Below are positions 11,240-23,370 of a stretch of 64,000 bases of DNA, piece by piece. Position 1 is the first letter of the stretch, and each line of letters begins with the position of its first letter. Below the pieces are notes generated by a model, which was not told the origin of the DNA, searched no databases, and was given only the letters and a program-made list of their open reading frames with translations. Origin of the DNA: Echinostoma caproni (taxonomy: Eukaryota; Platyhelminthes; Trematoda; Plagiorchiida; Echinostomatidae); contig UZAN01039605.1 of assembly GCA_900618425.1 (NCBI GenBank), positions 1 to 64,000 on the forward strand, in the 5' to 3' direction. A program made the position numbers and the translations under genes.

Positions 11240-14200
11240 CAATGTAATTTTCCGGCTACATGAATAGGATTTGATCTTAGAGGCATTTTTGGCCCTTAGG
11301 AAATGAGGCCATGTAGGCGTTCAAAATCTATTTCAATCAATTGAAAATACCCGTTGTTTTCGTGTCAGCGGTTTGCAGTGATTTTGATCAATCGAACCTA
11401 CAGTCCTGAGCTTCTTTATCCTACCGTTCGCCGAAACATTGAGTTTAAAAAAAACACCGAAAATAATACTTACAAACTATGTTTATCATGATCCATGCGG
11501 TAAACAAGAGAATCAGAACCCCAGTTTGATGTGCACGTGCCACGTCGAAAAACATCCTGTTCTGGGTAATCAAATCTGCACCAAGTGCATCATATATATG
11601 CTTCTTCTGATTGGTCTAACCAAGGCCGAACGAGATTGGACGCCATAAACCGGAGAGCATTGTCCGACGCAATCGGAACGGGATACGCGCGCGACCAGAC
11701 CGGATCCATCCGTTGTACACGCGACCCTGATTGGTACATTCAAGTATATTGGAACCTTATTGTCGATTGCTTTGATCCCCTGTCATTCGAACAGTGTAAT
11801 CTTTAGAACAAGGAAGAACACAATGATTCAGGATATAAACACCTACCACAAATACAAATACATGTGACTGAAGGGATTTGTCACTAGATAATTCAATACA
11901 CACGGGCCATCTGAAATCGAGGAGTTCCGGAAAGCATAATTATCCATTTAGCACGTAAAATTTAATCTGCTCAAACTGTCACACACCTGTGGTGTTTCGT
12001 TAGAACGAATACCACGTTTTGTTTGTGGTAATCGCACAAACAGTTCGATCAATACACCACCTCTGATGCTACTTTTCAATGAACCTAATAAATTCCTAAA
12101 TCACAAGGTAATCATGAATTATAGTTTACCTTTGGTATCCAAAAAACAACAAGTGTAGTTGAGATACCCAAATGTCAACAAAATTCAATAAATAAATAAT
12201 AACCGACAGTGTAACGCGAAACGGTGCAGCGAAAGCTGTAAGAAGAGTGCTGAGTATTGCACTGGACTCATGCGTGCACGCTTCGCCCGAAACGAAAATT
12301 GTACCGGGAACAAAAATAAGAAAAATAACATAAAAAGAAAATCTTACGTTTGAAAATCTTTTTTCAAACCCAAGGCCAAAAGCAATCTACGAGAACCACT
12401 GATGGGCAAGGTAGACGGATTTTCTCATCGTTCCGTCACCCAATCAACCATGCCACCTGACTGGTCAGCCTCCTAAATAGTTAATGTAGACTAAAAAGAC
12501 TTCAAACTAGGTGAACTGTTGATTAAGGTGTGGCGACTAAAACACTATTACTTTCTTCAGTATGAAGATTAGTAAAGCTGGTTAAATCAAACAGATTACT
12601 ATCGTATGAGCCCCCATGGTTGTATTTCTTTCGGCTTCACAATCCTCTCTCAATATCTCATATTCAGCGTGAGGCAAGCCATTTATTCATTCCATTGAAT
12701 GAATTCAAATGAATGTTTAATAATATCATTATTGCTATCAAAACTGTGCGAACTATTCAAATCCAGCATAAAACCGATAAGTGTTCTGAATTTAGGCAAC
12801 GCAAAATTTATGATATATTAGAAAGAGTGAGTTTATGGTGGTTTTTGATTGGAAAAGGTTTGGCTGCAAAATATGTTGTCCGGTTGTGAAAGTTATTCAG
12901 TTAGAACAAATCACTTCTCAACGCTGACCAATACTACGTTGTGCGTCCTCGTAGATCAAGTCATCACAATGATTGTGTGACAACTTCTCGGTTTTGTTCA
13001 TTCAATGATTCAAACGACGTGGTTAATGAGGCCGAGGCGTTTCAACCCCGCTACTTATTTCGCAGCCGTCGATCTAAGAGGATTAGGAGTCGCATTTGAG
13101 CCACAGTGGAAGCGATCGGAAACCCCCCACATAATCCACCCCTGTGATTGCAAAAGCAATTCGTAAGAACACTCGGTCTGCCATGACCAACACTCCACAC
13201 ACGCACGACACAGTCATCCCCCGACCCACCCCTAATGACCCACAACCAGTGCGCATGTGTGAGGACCAAGTTGTGTGTAAGCAACATCCGATCATGGAAC
13301 TGGAATGTTGATTGTCTCCTTTCTAACTTGTCATGATTTCTCCCCCATCTTTACTACTATACATTTTGATATAAATTGTGATCTACTAACCTGTAGAAGA
13401 ATCATCGCAAACGAGCGCCTTCGCTACTCTGCATTTTCTTAATCACTGAATCACTATTGCGTAACTGACTTGATTACGCGTAAAGGAAAGATTGAGCGCC
13501 GGGACGTCTGCGCAGAGATAACAGCATCCGGTGTGTCAAAGGGCCAAGTAGAGAGAGAACATTTTGATGAGAAAACGTTTATTTTATTAGGAAGAACAGG
13601 AACTGAATAATGCTGAAATTGTCGCTGTTACCATGGCCTTATTTATCGATTTTTAAATCGCTTACAGTCCGTAGTACGCTCACTAGGGTTCATTTTATCA
13701 GTACAGAAATGGAGAGCATTTCGTTTACTCTCCTCAATCGCTGAGGTACAATCAACACATATACAGCATACTGGATTGATCAGTAATGATGAGCGGCAGT
13801 GTAAAACTAAATAAAGCTTACGAAGGCTAGAAGTAAGAGGCTAATTCCACAGTAGATGGCTAGATTGCTGCTAGAGCTTTGGTGCGCATACAGTCGGATG
13901 ATGTAGTGAAATAAGCAACGCTTCACTATCTTTTAAAAGTTAAGCATGACGATTATGTAAAAGTTATGTGAAAGACGAAACAGAGACAAATGTATGCATT
14001 GCAATGACATGGGTTGCAACGGATGATCACGGATAGCCTGTGATCTCCCAACCATCGGTTATCGTTTGCCTCATCGATTTCGCCAACCTTTTTGGTGTGT
14101 GCTGGGCCATGCGTTATGATAAATGACGGTTTATTTTGCTTGCGTGTGAATCACCGCAATTGCAAGTGAGCTTGTGCTCACTGTGTGAGAGCCCGATTTG

Positions 14201-15100
14201 GTTTGTCAGTCATGGTTACGTTTCTCGAGATTAAACGAAATATCGCGAAATTCGTTATCCAAAACATTGAGCAAATGAATCATCTACCGGCGTTTATGGA
14301 TTACATGAAGATGTCAATGGGCTAGAATTTTCGTCCTCTCCAAAGATAGCTGTGCGGTTGGTGAGATTGACAGGCAGAGTGTATCCTTGTTCTTCAAACC
14401 AATAGGTCACAGCATTACTGCATTCACTTTATTTGATTACATGAGTGCGGTTGATCGTCGGTAAATGGTACTCTCTTTCGCGAATGCCAATCGCTTTCTA
14501 AATGGATAGGATGTGGAGATGCAATGAATTTGTTAGGCTAAATGGTGTACACTGTTGCACACAGCTTGAAGCGGAGATTGGTAAGGAATTTTAAAACATC
14601 GTAGCTTCGTTGAACGCGTTCATGCTCTCCTTCTCGACGCGCTAATCAACGTAGAAGCGAATGACGTTCTCGTTTGTTGACGTTCATCCTATTCAAATAG
14701 AGAAGAGGCTAACCGACGCCATTCAAATATCGAGCCCACAGATAAATCGCACACATTCTACATTTCAAGCTGTAGGTGTTGTGTCCTAATGGTGTCAAGC
14801 GCGATACGGTTTTGTACGCCGATCTTCTGCTATAAGCCAAAGAAAGGAGCAAACGGTGCAGACAGTGATCGGATTCGTGCAACATTCTAACTTTCGTCAG
14901 ATCGGTTTTCCCCACCACCTACTCCTCTGAGCCTTATTCATGGGATTGACTATGTTTTTGTCCCACATTGGGCACAACATATCCGTAATAATCTCCGCTA
15001 TTATTTAAAATCTTGAGTAAGCACAATTCCCGATTTTAATGATGGCTGCTGGTGCATCAGTTGTAAAATATCAAAGCCATTAAAAAAAGCAATTAGAATT
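11240..15100. other. Stretch without recognisable genes
   Basis: AT-rich DNA with short open frames only. I found no phase-consistent exon series, RT motif or tRNA here. One minus-strand 15-nt symmetric candidate near 11,213-11,227, upstream of the 11-kb gene, is too weak to call. Confidence 0.4.
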
Positions 15101-15116
15101 CAGTTATAACAGCAGT

Positions 15117-15570
15117 TTACACGCATGGTAAAGGCATTTTAATTTCTTCCGATTCATTGCATGTTTTGCAGCACTGAATCAACCGCTTTTGAATGAAGTC
15201 CACCGAGTTGACTGTAAAATAACATATATAAGTTTCCTCCATTGCATACGGCACCACGAACACTGAATACCAATGTCTTGGTAGCTAGCGTATCCCCGTT
15301 TTCATCATCGTGATCGGGTTTCAAATCCGTCCACATCCCAACTGAATGAATTTGACGTGGGAGCTGCACCATCCAGGAAATGTACCAATATGAAAAAAAT
15401 ATATTTACCAAGGTCTACGAGATTTATTCGGCCACCCTCGAGCTATGCTTGATATTACGCTTTATTTAGGAAAACGTACGGCTGAAAGTATTTCTAAATT
15501 GAGCGTCATATCGCACGAGCTCGTTAAATTTCCACTGAATACTCACACAGTTTCATCTTCCCGGACAAAA
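15117..15570 (-). CDS. 3' end of a probable micro-exon gene (start not seen)
   Basis: Exon 15,570-15,547 is 24 nt, phase 1 in and out (LSGKMKL), with a strong acceptor TCCTTGCAG and donor GTGAGT. The next piece in matching phase starts at 15,262 after GTATTCAG and runs 48 codons to a stop at 15,117. Its frame is cysteine-rich (TYICYF, then QCCKTCNES). A competing reading uses the acceptor near 15,369 in phase 0 and ends at 15,154 (WTDLKPDHDDENGD, then NLYMLFYSQLGGL). Both frames are open, so the last exon is ambiguous. A Penelope-like element lies just upstream and may have separated the start of the gene. Confidence 0.45.
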
Positions 15571-15829
15571 CTGCAAGGAGAATGGGATCGATAAATATTA
15601 CAATAATCCATTACACCACTACGTTCCAGTCTACAGACCTATAGAAACATAGTCCTCATTTCTAATTTTTCTTGGTTATCTTAATTTCTTGCATTGAATT
15701 TACCAAGATACAATTTTCCTGCAGGGGGAAGTGGTCAATCAAAGGGTGGAATAAAAGAAAATGGGAAAATCAAGGCGGTGGTGGTGGCGGAATTCGAACN
15801 TTCATTTTAGTCACTGTCGAAGCCTTTAT

Positions 15830-17500
15830 ATCAGATTGTTTGTCGGTCTGAAATGTGACCTGTATGAACAATGCAGTTTAGCGAACAAGCTTTTTTTGGT
15901 AACTTATCAACTGGCCAATACGTCACAATTTTCTATTACGTCATTTTGTTTAAGTTCAAGTTGAATGAAGAAATCTATCGCCAAAAGGATGGAGTCAAAT
16001 TGGAATCCCCGCTCGGTCCTCTGTTTGCGGATTTATACATGTCAAAGCTAGAAAATATTGTTCTAAAGTNNNNNNNNNNNNNNNNNNNNNNNNNNNNNNN
16101 NNNNNNNNNNNNNNNNNNNNNNNNNNNNNNNNNNNNNNNNNNNNNNNNNNNNNNNNNNNNNNNNNNNNNNNNNNNNNNNNNNNNNNNNNNNNNNNNNNNN
16201 NNNNNNNNNNNNNNNNNNNNNNNNNNNNNNNNNNNNNNNNNNNNNNNNNNNNNNNNNNNNNNNNNNNNNNNNNNNNNNNNNNNNNNNNNNNNNNNNNNNN
16301 NNNNNNNNNNNNNNNNNNNNNNNNNNNNNNNNNNNNNNNNNNNNNNNNNNNNNNNNNNNNNNNNNNNNNNNNNNNNNNNNNNNNNNNNNNNNNNNNNNNN
16401 NNNNNNNNNNNNNNNNNNNNNNNNNNNNNNNNNNNNNNNNNNNNNNNNNNNNNNNNNNNNNNNNNNNNNNNNNNNNNNNNNNNNNNNNNNNNNNNNNNNN
16501 NNNNNNNNNNNNNNNNNNNNNNNNNNNNNNNNNNNNNNNNNNNNNNNNNNNNNNNNNNNNNNNNNNNNNNNNNNNNNCAGACGATATTTCGATGACTTAT
16601 TATGTTTTGTGAACAGTAACCTCAAGGTGCCGAACTTGGAAAGGATATTTAATTCCGATCATCCTAACATCAAGTTTACATTAGAAGAAGAGGTCAATAA
16701 CGGGATTGGGTTTCTCGACACCTGGCTAAAGCGTCGCACATATGGTTCTATTCAGAGATGGATTTATAGGAAACCGACTTGGAGCGGCCAGTATGTCCAT
16801 TTTAGAGACTTTGTGCCACACAAATGAAAAATAAATCTTATTCAATGTTTGGTAAAGGGAGCGGTAGGAATATGCATCGATGACATCATAAGTGCGGAAC
16901 TGTCATTCATTCATGATGTTTTCCTACAAAATGGCTATCCAGAACGTTTTGTGGACAACGTTTTACAAAATGATCGTCCGAGAGAAAGACTTTTATTCGC
17001 GGAGCAGAAGCCAGTACACATTTCTCTCTCACTCAAAAGGGATACAATCGTGGAGTTGGTTAGCCTCAAACTGCGTGGGGGAATACTTTTCATGCGTCAA
17101 AATTACTTGCGTATTCACGTCCAGACCTATCTTGGGTTCGCAATCGAAAGACAGGATTACTGCGGCTGCAGTCTCATGTTGTGCACCTGTTCACATGTTC
17201 CTGTGGAGCAACGTATATCGGCCGCACGAGCAGGTACCTATCTACACGAGTTTGGGAATATCATCCGGCCCGGCTGAACACTGGTTTGATTAAAACTATG
17301 ACAAGTGCCATCGTTTCACACCTCGTCGATTCCGATCACACAGCGAGTGTGACTGAAGCATTTCGGCCTTCCTACTGTGTTCGGGGTCCCAGATCAAAGC
17401 AAATTAAAGACCGCATCCTATCCACCGCAGAGGCGGCTGGAATTCGTCTACAAAATCTCTTCTGGTGGGCCAACAACAGTTTGTGAAGTCATTCAACCTA
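15830..17500 (+). mobile_element. Penelope-like retroelement with RT and GIY-YIG endonuclease, gap inside
   Basis: The left part reads EEIYRQKDG then SPLGPLFADLYMSKLE. After the 508-base gap comes RRYFDDLLCF, the RY.DD catalytic motif of Penelope-like RTs, then NIKFTLEEE and IGFLDTWLKR. The GIY-YIG domain is at 17,181-17,486: FTCSCGATYIGRTSRYLSTR, then SAIVSHLVDSDH and a tail with AEAAGIRLQN. Stops and frame changes between about 16,830 and 17,180 show it is decayed, though much less than the copy at 0.66 kb. A hammerhead-like core sits about 190 bp past the ORF. Confidence 0.88.
16070..16577. other. Assembly gap (508 N)
   Basis: A run of N lies inside the RT domain of the Penelope-like element. 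The long open frames crossing it are artefacts. Confidence 0.99.
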
Positions 17501-17667
17501 CCATGGCCCTCCACCTCCATCCCAAATCACATAACACGAACCTACCGTCAGTTCCGATGGTGGGATCATGTATATCTGATTTAATGAAATTAAGGCGTAA
17601 AACTACAACAATCCCATTTTTGAATAGTCAATAACTTTTATCCTATTTTGTATACAAAATGATGTAT

Positions 17668-17700
17668 AAGTCAGCTGATGAGTCATCGAAGAAAGCTTGT
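17668..17700 (+). ncRNA. Hammerhead-ribozyme-like core after the Penelope-like element
   Basis: CTGATGAG is followed by a 9-base spacer and GAAAGC, matching the order CUGAUGA - helix II - GAAA. Helix II would be only a couple of base pairs. I cannot show helices I and III convincingly. Penelope-like elements are known to carry hammerhead motifs in their terminal regions, and the location about 190 bp past the GIY-YIG stop fits that. It is probably degenerate. Confidence 0.35.
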
Positions 17701-19217
17701 TCACTAAACTGCATTTTTCATCAAATGTGACTTGTCTTTACTAAATTGTAAGCCCTTGAACGTATGAACTACCTGGTTGTATCAGTATATTGCCAAACAG
17801 AGTGTTAGTCACGTTTCCACAGTTGATGACGGAAATCTAGTGAAAAGGTTAATTTTGGTCAGATCTCTTCTTTCCTCTCGAGGCTCAGCGTTTGAGCATC
17901 ATCCACTGCAATTAATGTGGTGATCCTTCACACTGTATCCAACAAATCAGTAGCAGTATCCACTTTGTTGGTTCTATTAGACGAATACCTCATAGAAGGT
18001 TCATTACTGGAGTTCAGTGAGGATTGCCGGTGCATCAACAAGAACAAATACATGAATATGCACAGAAAGGAGGTGGCAGAATCATGCGTGTTATCCTTTA
18101 TCTCCAAACATCTAAATGATATAGAGGTAAAGATCATCGGATTTTTTATTTTTGAAAGCCCGTGCTAATCTGTTTTATGTTATTTTCCGGTATGTCTGCA
18201 TTGAAAAGCCGAGATATTCACAGATCCATTTTTCACATGCTGACTGTACAATCTTGCGCAGGAAACATGGCAAATGCCCGTTCCGCGTATGGCTCACTCA
18301 AACGAGTTTGAGTTCATTTTCCCGTATATTTCTGTTCCTTCGTCTGGTAACCCGTGAAGTCGAATATTATTGGCCATTGTCGAGCTATAAAAATCTGCGG
18401 AAATTCATTCGAACGCACAATGGGCTTCAATAAAAAAACGTAAGATAGGATCAGACTATTTAATTTGCTACAAGACTGGGGCTCAGCTTCGAAAATATCT
18501 TGGATGAATTAGATAGTATAAATGGTGAATATCAGCAGAACAATACGTCCCTTCCTTAACCGCATTTTACGTTGTGGTCCATTATGCAAATACAGCCAAA
18601 CTGAGAGAATCGTCTTAAGAGAGGCGTGAAATTCGTTCGAATTAACCATGAGATGTCTTTATCCGCTCAGGTACTACACATTTTGAACAGTGGCAGTAAA
18701 TAATCGTAATTTGTTTCAAACAGGATTCGACTAGTTCCCGTATTAGAATAAGCAATTCAGGAATGCTTAATTTTATTCACATCAATCAAGGATACGTAAA
18801 TCTGCAAACAAAATTACGTTTATTGATGAAGCCATACTTTTTGATCATGATGATGGCTTTCATAACATAACTAGCCTGATATGCTAATTCATAAACCATG
18901 GTCGCCTGGTGTCTGATATACGGTGCACAGCCACACACCCCCCCCGTCCCTTCGTAACCGGCCGCCATCCAGAGATTCCGCGTTGATAGAACAGTGTAAC
19001 GCGGGCAGACAGTGTCTTGTATCTGACCTCAAAATTGGTGTCTGCTTTAACAGAGGGAAATATTGAGAACCGGGAACAGGTTGAACCACCTAATAGATAT
19101 CACACTACCGTTGCAATGCTGTGCAATGTGAACCCGCTTGCCGATTCCACCTTTATTGAAAGCATTCCTATAGGTTGAAACTGCTTAGCTTTTAGTTTCG
19201 TCGTAGGAGGAGGCAAG

Positions 19218-19225
19218 TATATAAA
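19218..19225 (+). promoter_or_regulatory. TATA box of the 19-kb micro-exon gene
   Basis: TATATAAA lies 53 bp upstream of the ATG at 19,271 and follows a GGAGGAGG run. The spacing matches the TATA-ATG distance of four other micro-exon genes in this window. Confidence 0.65.
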
Positions 19226-19270
19226 CCGGAGTGCAGTTGAAGACAGCATCAAATCCAACAGCAACCAAAC

Positions 19271-20201
19271 ATGCAGTTCTTCCAACTCTTCTTCATCCTC
19301 TCCACCGTCCTGTTCGCCTTGAACTTCCAAGGTGAGTCAGAAATTTGGTTGTAACGTGAATGGACTTCTGTATTTGTCCATCTGATTCAGATTTTTCAGT
19401 TCACTGCTCGCCTATGAACATCATGTTTTTTCTAAAAATTGTTTTCCAGGTGTGGAATCTGGCGCTGTGAAGGCAGTCGGCAATGAGGCTTGCAACTGCG
19501 TCGGTGAGTACACATGGCTATGGTGAAAGAATTGTGAACTAAACAAGAAATGTAAAACGAGTTCCTCACCTAGGTTGCACTGTCCGATCATTGTGGATGC
19601 GACAAAGTTTTGCTCCATATGACCCCCGGTATATGTTTCCTTTTTAGGTGATGTGCTGAAAATCGGACCAGCTAGACCACCATGCTGCTGTTGTCAACGA
19701 GATTGCTTCGAACAGGCCCTGTGTAAGTAATGTCGCGTTGGGTTGAATGTTGTTTGAAACCCTTACCATACCATTTGGAATTCTGTGGCTTCTCCCACAA
19801 ATGATGTTCAGAATTTCACCTAACGTGCAAAATCCGTCCACAATTTCAGGTGCCCTGAGCAATGGCGGTAAGTTGAATAATTTGTGGCACCATACACAAT
19901 GTTTTGAATGAATGTGATAATAAAACCACTTGATTCGAGCTCATTTGCCTTAGAGTGTGTTCAAAATATATCACCAATTTCTAATCTAAAATGCTTTTCT
20001 ATTATTTTCCAACTGACCAACAACGAACGCACTGATTGTCACCTATGTATCAATTTCAACCACAGGGTGAGTCACATTATACCGATAGTACTAGTAATTT
20101 ACTTTTCCATGCAAAGTTTGATTAAAGGTTATGTATCACTTAATAATATTGGTACATTTTTTCTTTTTTCAGTAAAACCGGAGGCCAAGTGTAATCCATG
20201 A
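19271..20201 (+). CDS. Micro-exon gene, cysteine-rich secreted 78-aa protein
   Basis: Five exons join from ATG to TGA: 19,271-19,331 (61 nt), 19,450-19,503 (54), 19,648-19,722 (75), 19,850-19,867 (18) and 20,173-20,201. All four junctions are phase 1, so each internal exon is a whole number of codons and can be skipped in frame. Donors are GTGAGT, GTGAGT, GTAAGT and GTAAGT; acceptors end TTTCCAG, TTTTTAG, TTTCAG and TTTTTTCAG. The first exon encodes a hydrophobic signal peptide (FFQLFFILSTVLFALNF). The mature part holds nine cysteines, including a CCCC run in the 75-nt exon (PPCCCCQRDC). It fits the schistosome MEG pattern; I recognise no named family. No AATAAA is visible close downstream. 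Confidence 0.86.
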
Positions 20202-20209
20202 ACCACGAC

Positions 20210-23200
20210 CGAAACTGTCTACAAATGCTCGCACTCGACATCGTTTTTGAGTTCTCACTATGCGTATTGTGTTTTTGAACGACTTTACGTGTTCAAATAC
20301 AAGACGGATTTATTGATAATCAAACTGTATACATCAGCGGTCTTCTCAACCCTCCACCAGTACCGGTCCAGTTATGTTTTTTTCGATCTGACTGTGTGAA
20401 GTGAATGTCGTTCAGGGCCCGGGAGGAAGCCAAGTGCTAGCTTCCTAAGTTCGTGTCAGTTCGACTGAATTAGAATTTGTAGAGAGCGAGTTGTTTATCA
20501 GACGTAGCAAGATAAAGATGAGTAGAGCAAACCAATTTCAGACAGGGAAAACAGCGAGCACTAAACGTTATTAATTAGAACAGAGCAGATTAATTTGCGT
20601 CGTTTACAAGCGAGGGAGCTAAACTGTTCTGATATTTTCGTGTATCTTTGGAGTACTAAATGACAGCTGTAAAACCGTTTGTTCCCTTTTTATAATAATC
20701 TGAATAGATGTAACTAAGCACCATTTAACGTGGCCGTCATTACTTCCCAAATCTGCCTTTGTTGGGTCTTTACTCCATGGAACGAGCTTCTCAAAGGGCA
20801 GCTCAAGCATTCTATTTAAATAGAAATGAGAATTCACTCCGAAGTTATTAACATTTTCCGCTTCCCTAATCGGGCACAGTTATTAGTTTACTTGAACTTA
20901 CATTTAATAATTTGGATTTGAGTCACCGTAAAATAGAACTTAATGCCCATTCGGTAATTCGTATCACGAATTCATAACAGTGTTTGTAACATGGTGGTGC
21001 TCATTACTCTTAAAACCAGGAAATGAAAAGTGACTATCTACGAATATTTCTCACAATAATTATCTCGGTAGTTAAAAATACGTTGTACGATTGAAATGTC
21101 ATGCCAGGCTACCCAGATATCCTTGCCATTGTTTTGAGTAGCAGCTATTTAATCAAGGCAGGAATCAAATTGAACTTGGTTAGTGATCACTCGAGGCAGA
21201 GTGGAGAGTGAGAAAATACTCACACCCCTTTCCCATTGATTGTTGTTGTTAAGTCTTCCAATGGTCTCGATCTCATTCACTCCATAATGATGCCAAATTT
21301 TCCATACAGAAATTTATTGATGGTAAAAATTACTATTCCATAATAGTCTGACGATTCCAAACAGGCATTCACTTTAGAAGAGGATGAAAGCTTCTACTAG
21401 AACTTTTGCGTGGGTGATTGCTCTTCACAGATGAAACTGTGCACCTTAACTTCACTTTCGGAAATATTATTACATGCCTAGAAGAAAAGTGCTGAACGTA
21501 ACACGTATTTGGCTATCATTCATTGGTTGTTATTGTACGACCTCTATCTTCTATGTGGTAAGTAGTCTCACCAAAGCGTCCCCTTTGAGATAGACATGTT
21601 TAGATTGCTCGCAAATCGCCTCACACATCACAGCTACGTTTCACCTCAAGTGTGTGAACCAAGAAAGACAAGTCGATTTCGTTTTATGTCCGGATATAAG
21701 TTCGCCAGTGGTACGGGTGAAATAAATGAAAGAGTCATATAATAAAATCAGCGTCATAGTTAATTTGCTTTAGTTTTCACAACAAGGTAACGACACTCAA
21801 ATCTGGTTGTTATACTACTGCGTGTAATTTGTCTTCGGCTTATCCGTGTTTCATTTCAATGCGGGGAGGACCCGAATGGACTTCTTGTGTTTTCAAGAAC
21901 AGGGTTGTAATCGATCAAACGCCTAAAAAGCGCAAACCATGGACGATGTTACAAACGGTACTTAGACAAGAGAAGGATTATGACAAAACCCTTTCTCTCT
22001 CTCTCNAAATGCATGACGAGAGTGAACTAATACCGAATTGCAACAACTGTGAAACGCTTTAGTTGACATCTGATAAAACTGAATATAGATTGATAAGCTC
22101 ATCCTGTGAAAATGGAATGTGCTCAGGGCTCAAAAGCGCTGTATCGGTAAAGTGTTACGTTTCATTCATCATTGGGAAAAACTACATGGAAGATTCCAGT
22201 ATTACTGTTGGAGAGCTGTTTAGAGTTAACTAAGAAGGTGATATATCTATCCAAGCCTCATGTTATTTCTCTTGAAGGCACAGGGGATGAAGTCACCGCT
22301 GGTAAACTGCGATATGCGAACATAGAGCACTAGAACGGTTAATAGTGATAATGGAATTTCATGCTGTTAGCCGAGATGCGATTGGTAGATTGCGAGTTCA
22401 ACTCAAGGAAACTCATTTGCTGATTGCGTATAAAAAAACAATATGAATAAGCGTGGAATCCAGCATGTTATGCACTCTAGCAAGCTAATAAGAAATCCCT
22501 GGTCCATCATGTTGATCAATTCTAAATCAGCCTAATTTGTCCCGAAATAGATGGTAACTGAATAATGTAAAGGAATGGGAACTCAATGAATTGAGTAAAT
22601 AAATAACGAAAAGTTTCTAGGTTTCAAATGTGATCCTCCACAAACAAGAACGATCATATGAACGTTACCAAATTAAATACAAACGACAAATAAAATTTTT
22701 AGACAGCGCCGTTCACAGGAATCTAGCTTTAGTCTTTGACTGTGATGTGAAATGATGAAATAAGGTGGGAACCAAGCACAAACCAACACTCCCAAATTTC
22801 ATCGAACAGAATAATCTAAACGGAATATATGTTTTCCCCACGTGGCTGTACATCATGGTCCGAGGAACGTATCAAATTGAAGTTCAACCCGAAACTGAAT
22901 TTATTATCTCTCCATGTTCATCAACTCCTTAGGATGCGATATGTTTGATTCTCTGGAGTCTTCGGAATCATTTGTTTCTCGTGTACAGACTCCACCATAA
23001 CCCATAAGAATCAAAGGAGAACATGATCAGCATTCTAGAACTCTAGTTTAAAACTGCACTAACCGCAGAGTAGATAAGAACAGAGTAAATTGAGTAAATT
23101 ATTATCAGACGAGCAAATCACAATAGTAGAGAGGTGTCAATCGAGCAGTATCATTTGTTTGGTATATTCAATGTTTTTAAATCATTCGGAAGTACTTTGA

Positions 23201-23225
23201 ATCTTTCAACTGCAATGAAAATGTT
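20210..23225. other. Stretch without recognisable genes
   Basis: AT-rich sequence after the 19-kb gene. I see no exon series, RT motif or RNA gene. A single N at 22,006 follows a CT repeat. Confidence 0.4.
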
Positions 23226-23229
23226 TGTG

Positions 23230-23370
23230 ATAACCGGCAAAGAGCATGGGACAGGTTTTTCATCCTGTTTGGGACTCGTCAGCGGTGCCCACGTTTTTGT
23301 GTCCTCATCAGCGCTCGAATCGCGAATATTCGGGTTGGGACTTCTAATCCCTCCTCTCAGCTGCTGGATC
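23230..23370 (-). ncRNA. Hammerhead-like core in a dispersed repeat
   Basis: On the minus strand CTGACGAGTCCC (23,282-23,271), then AAACAGGAT and GAAA, follow the order of the schistosome hammerhead (CUGAUGAGUCCC ... GGACGAAA). Helix II can form as GTCC/GGAT around a CAAACA loop. The core has C for U in CUGAUGA, and helix I is not convincing. A second GCTGATGAGGAC lies just upstream. The flanking unit, up to about 23,370, recurs at window positions 1-40 and near 61.3 kb, so it belongs to a repeat family, probably the terminal region of a Penelope-like element or a SINE. Confidence 0.55.

Noticed and set aside
20061..20072. A further exon of the 19-kb gene ending at CACAGGGTGAGT
   Set aside because: The only open candidate leaves phase 0, which would put the last exon's TAA in frame at once. 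The stated five-exon chain is consistent without it.
21195..21226. A 33-nt symmetric minus-strand exon ending at GTGAGT
   Set aside because: The sequence before the acceptor is purine-rich and no partner exon was found.
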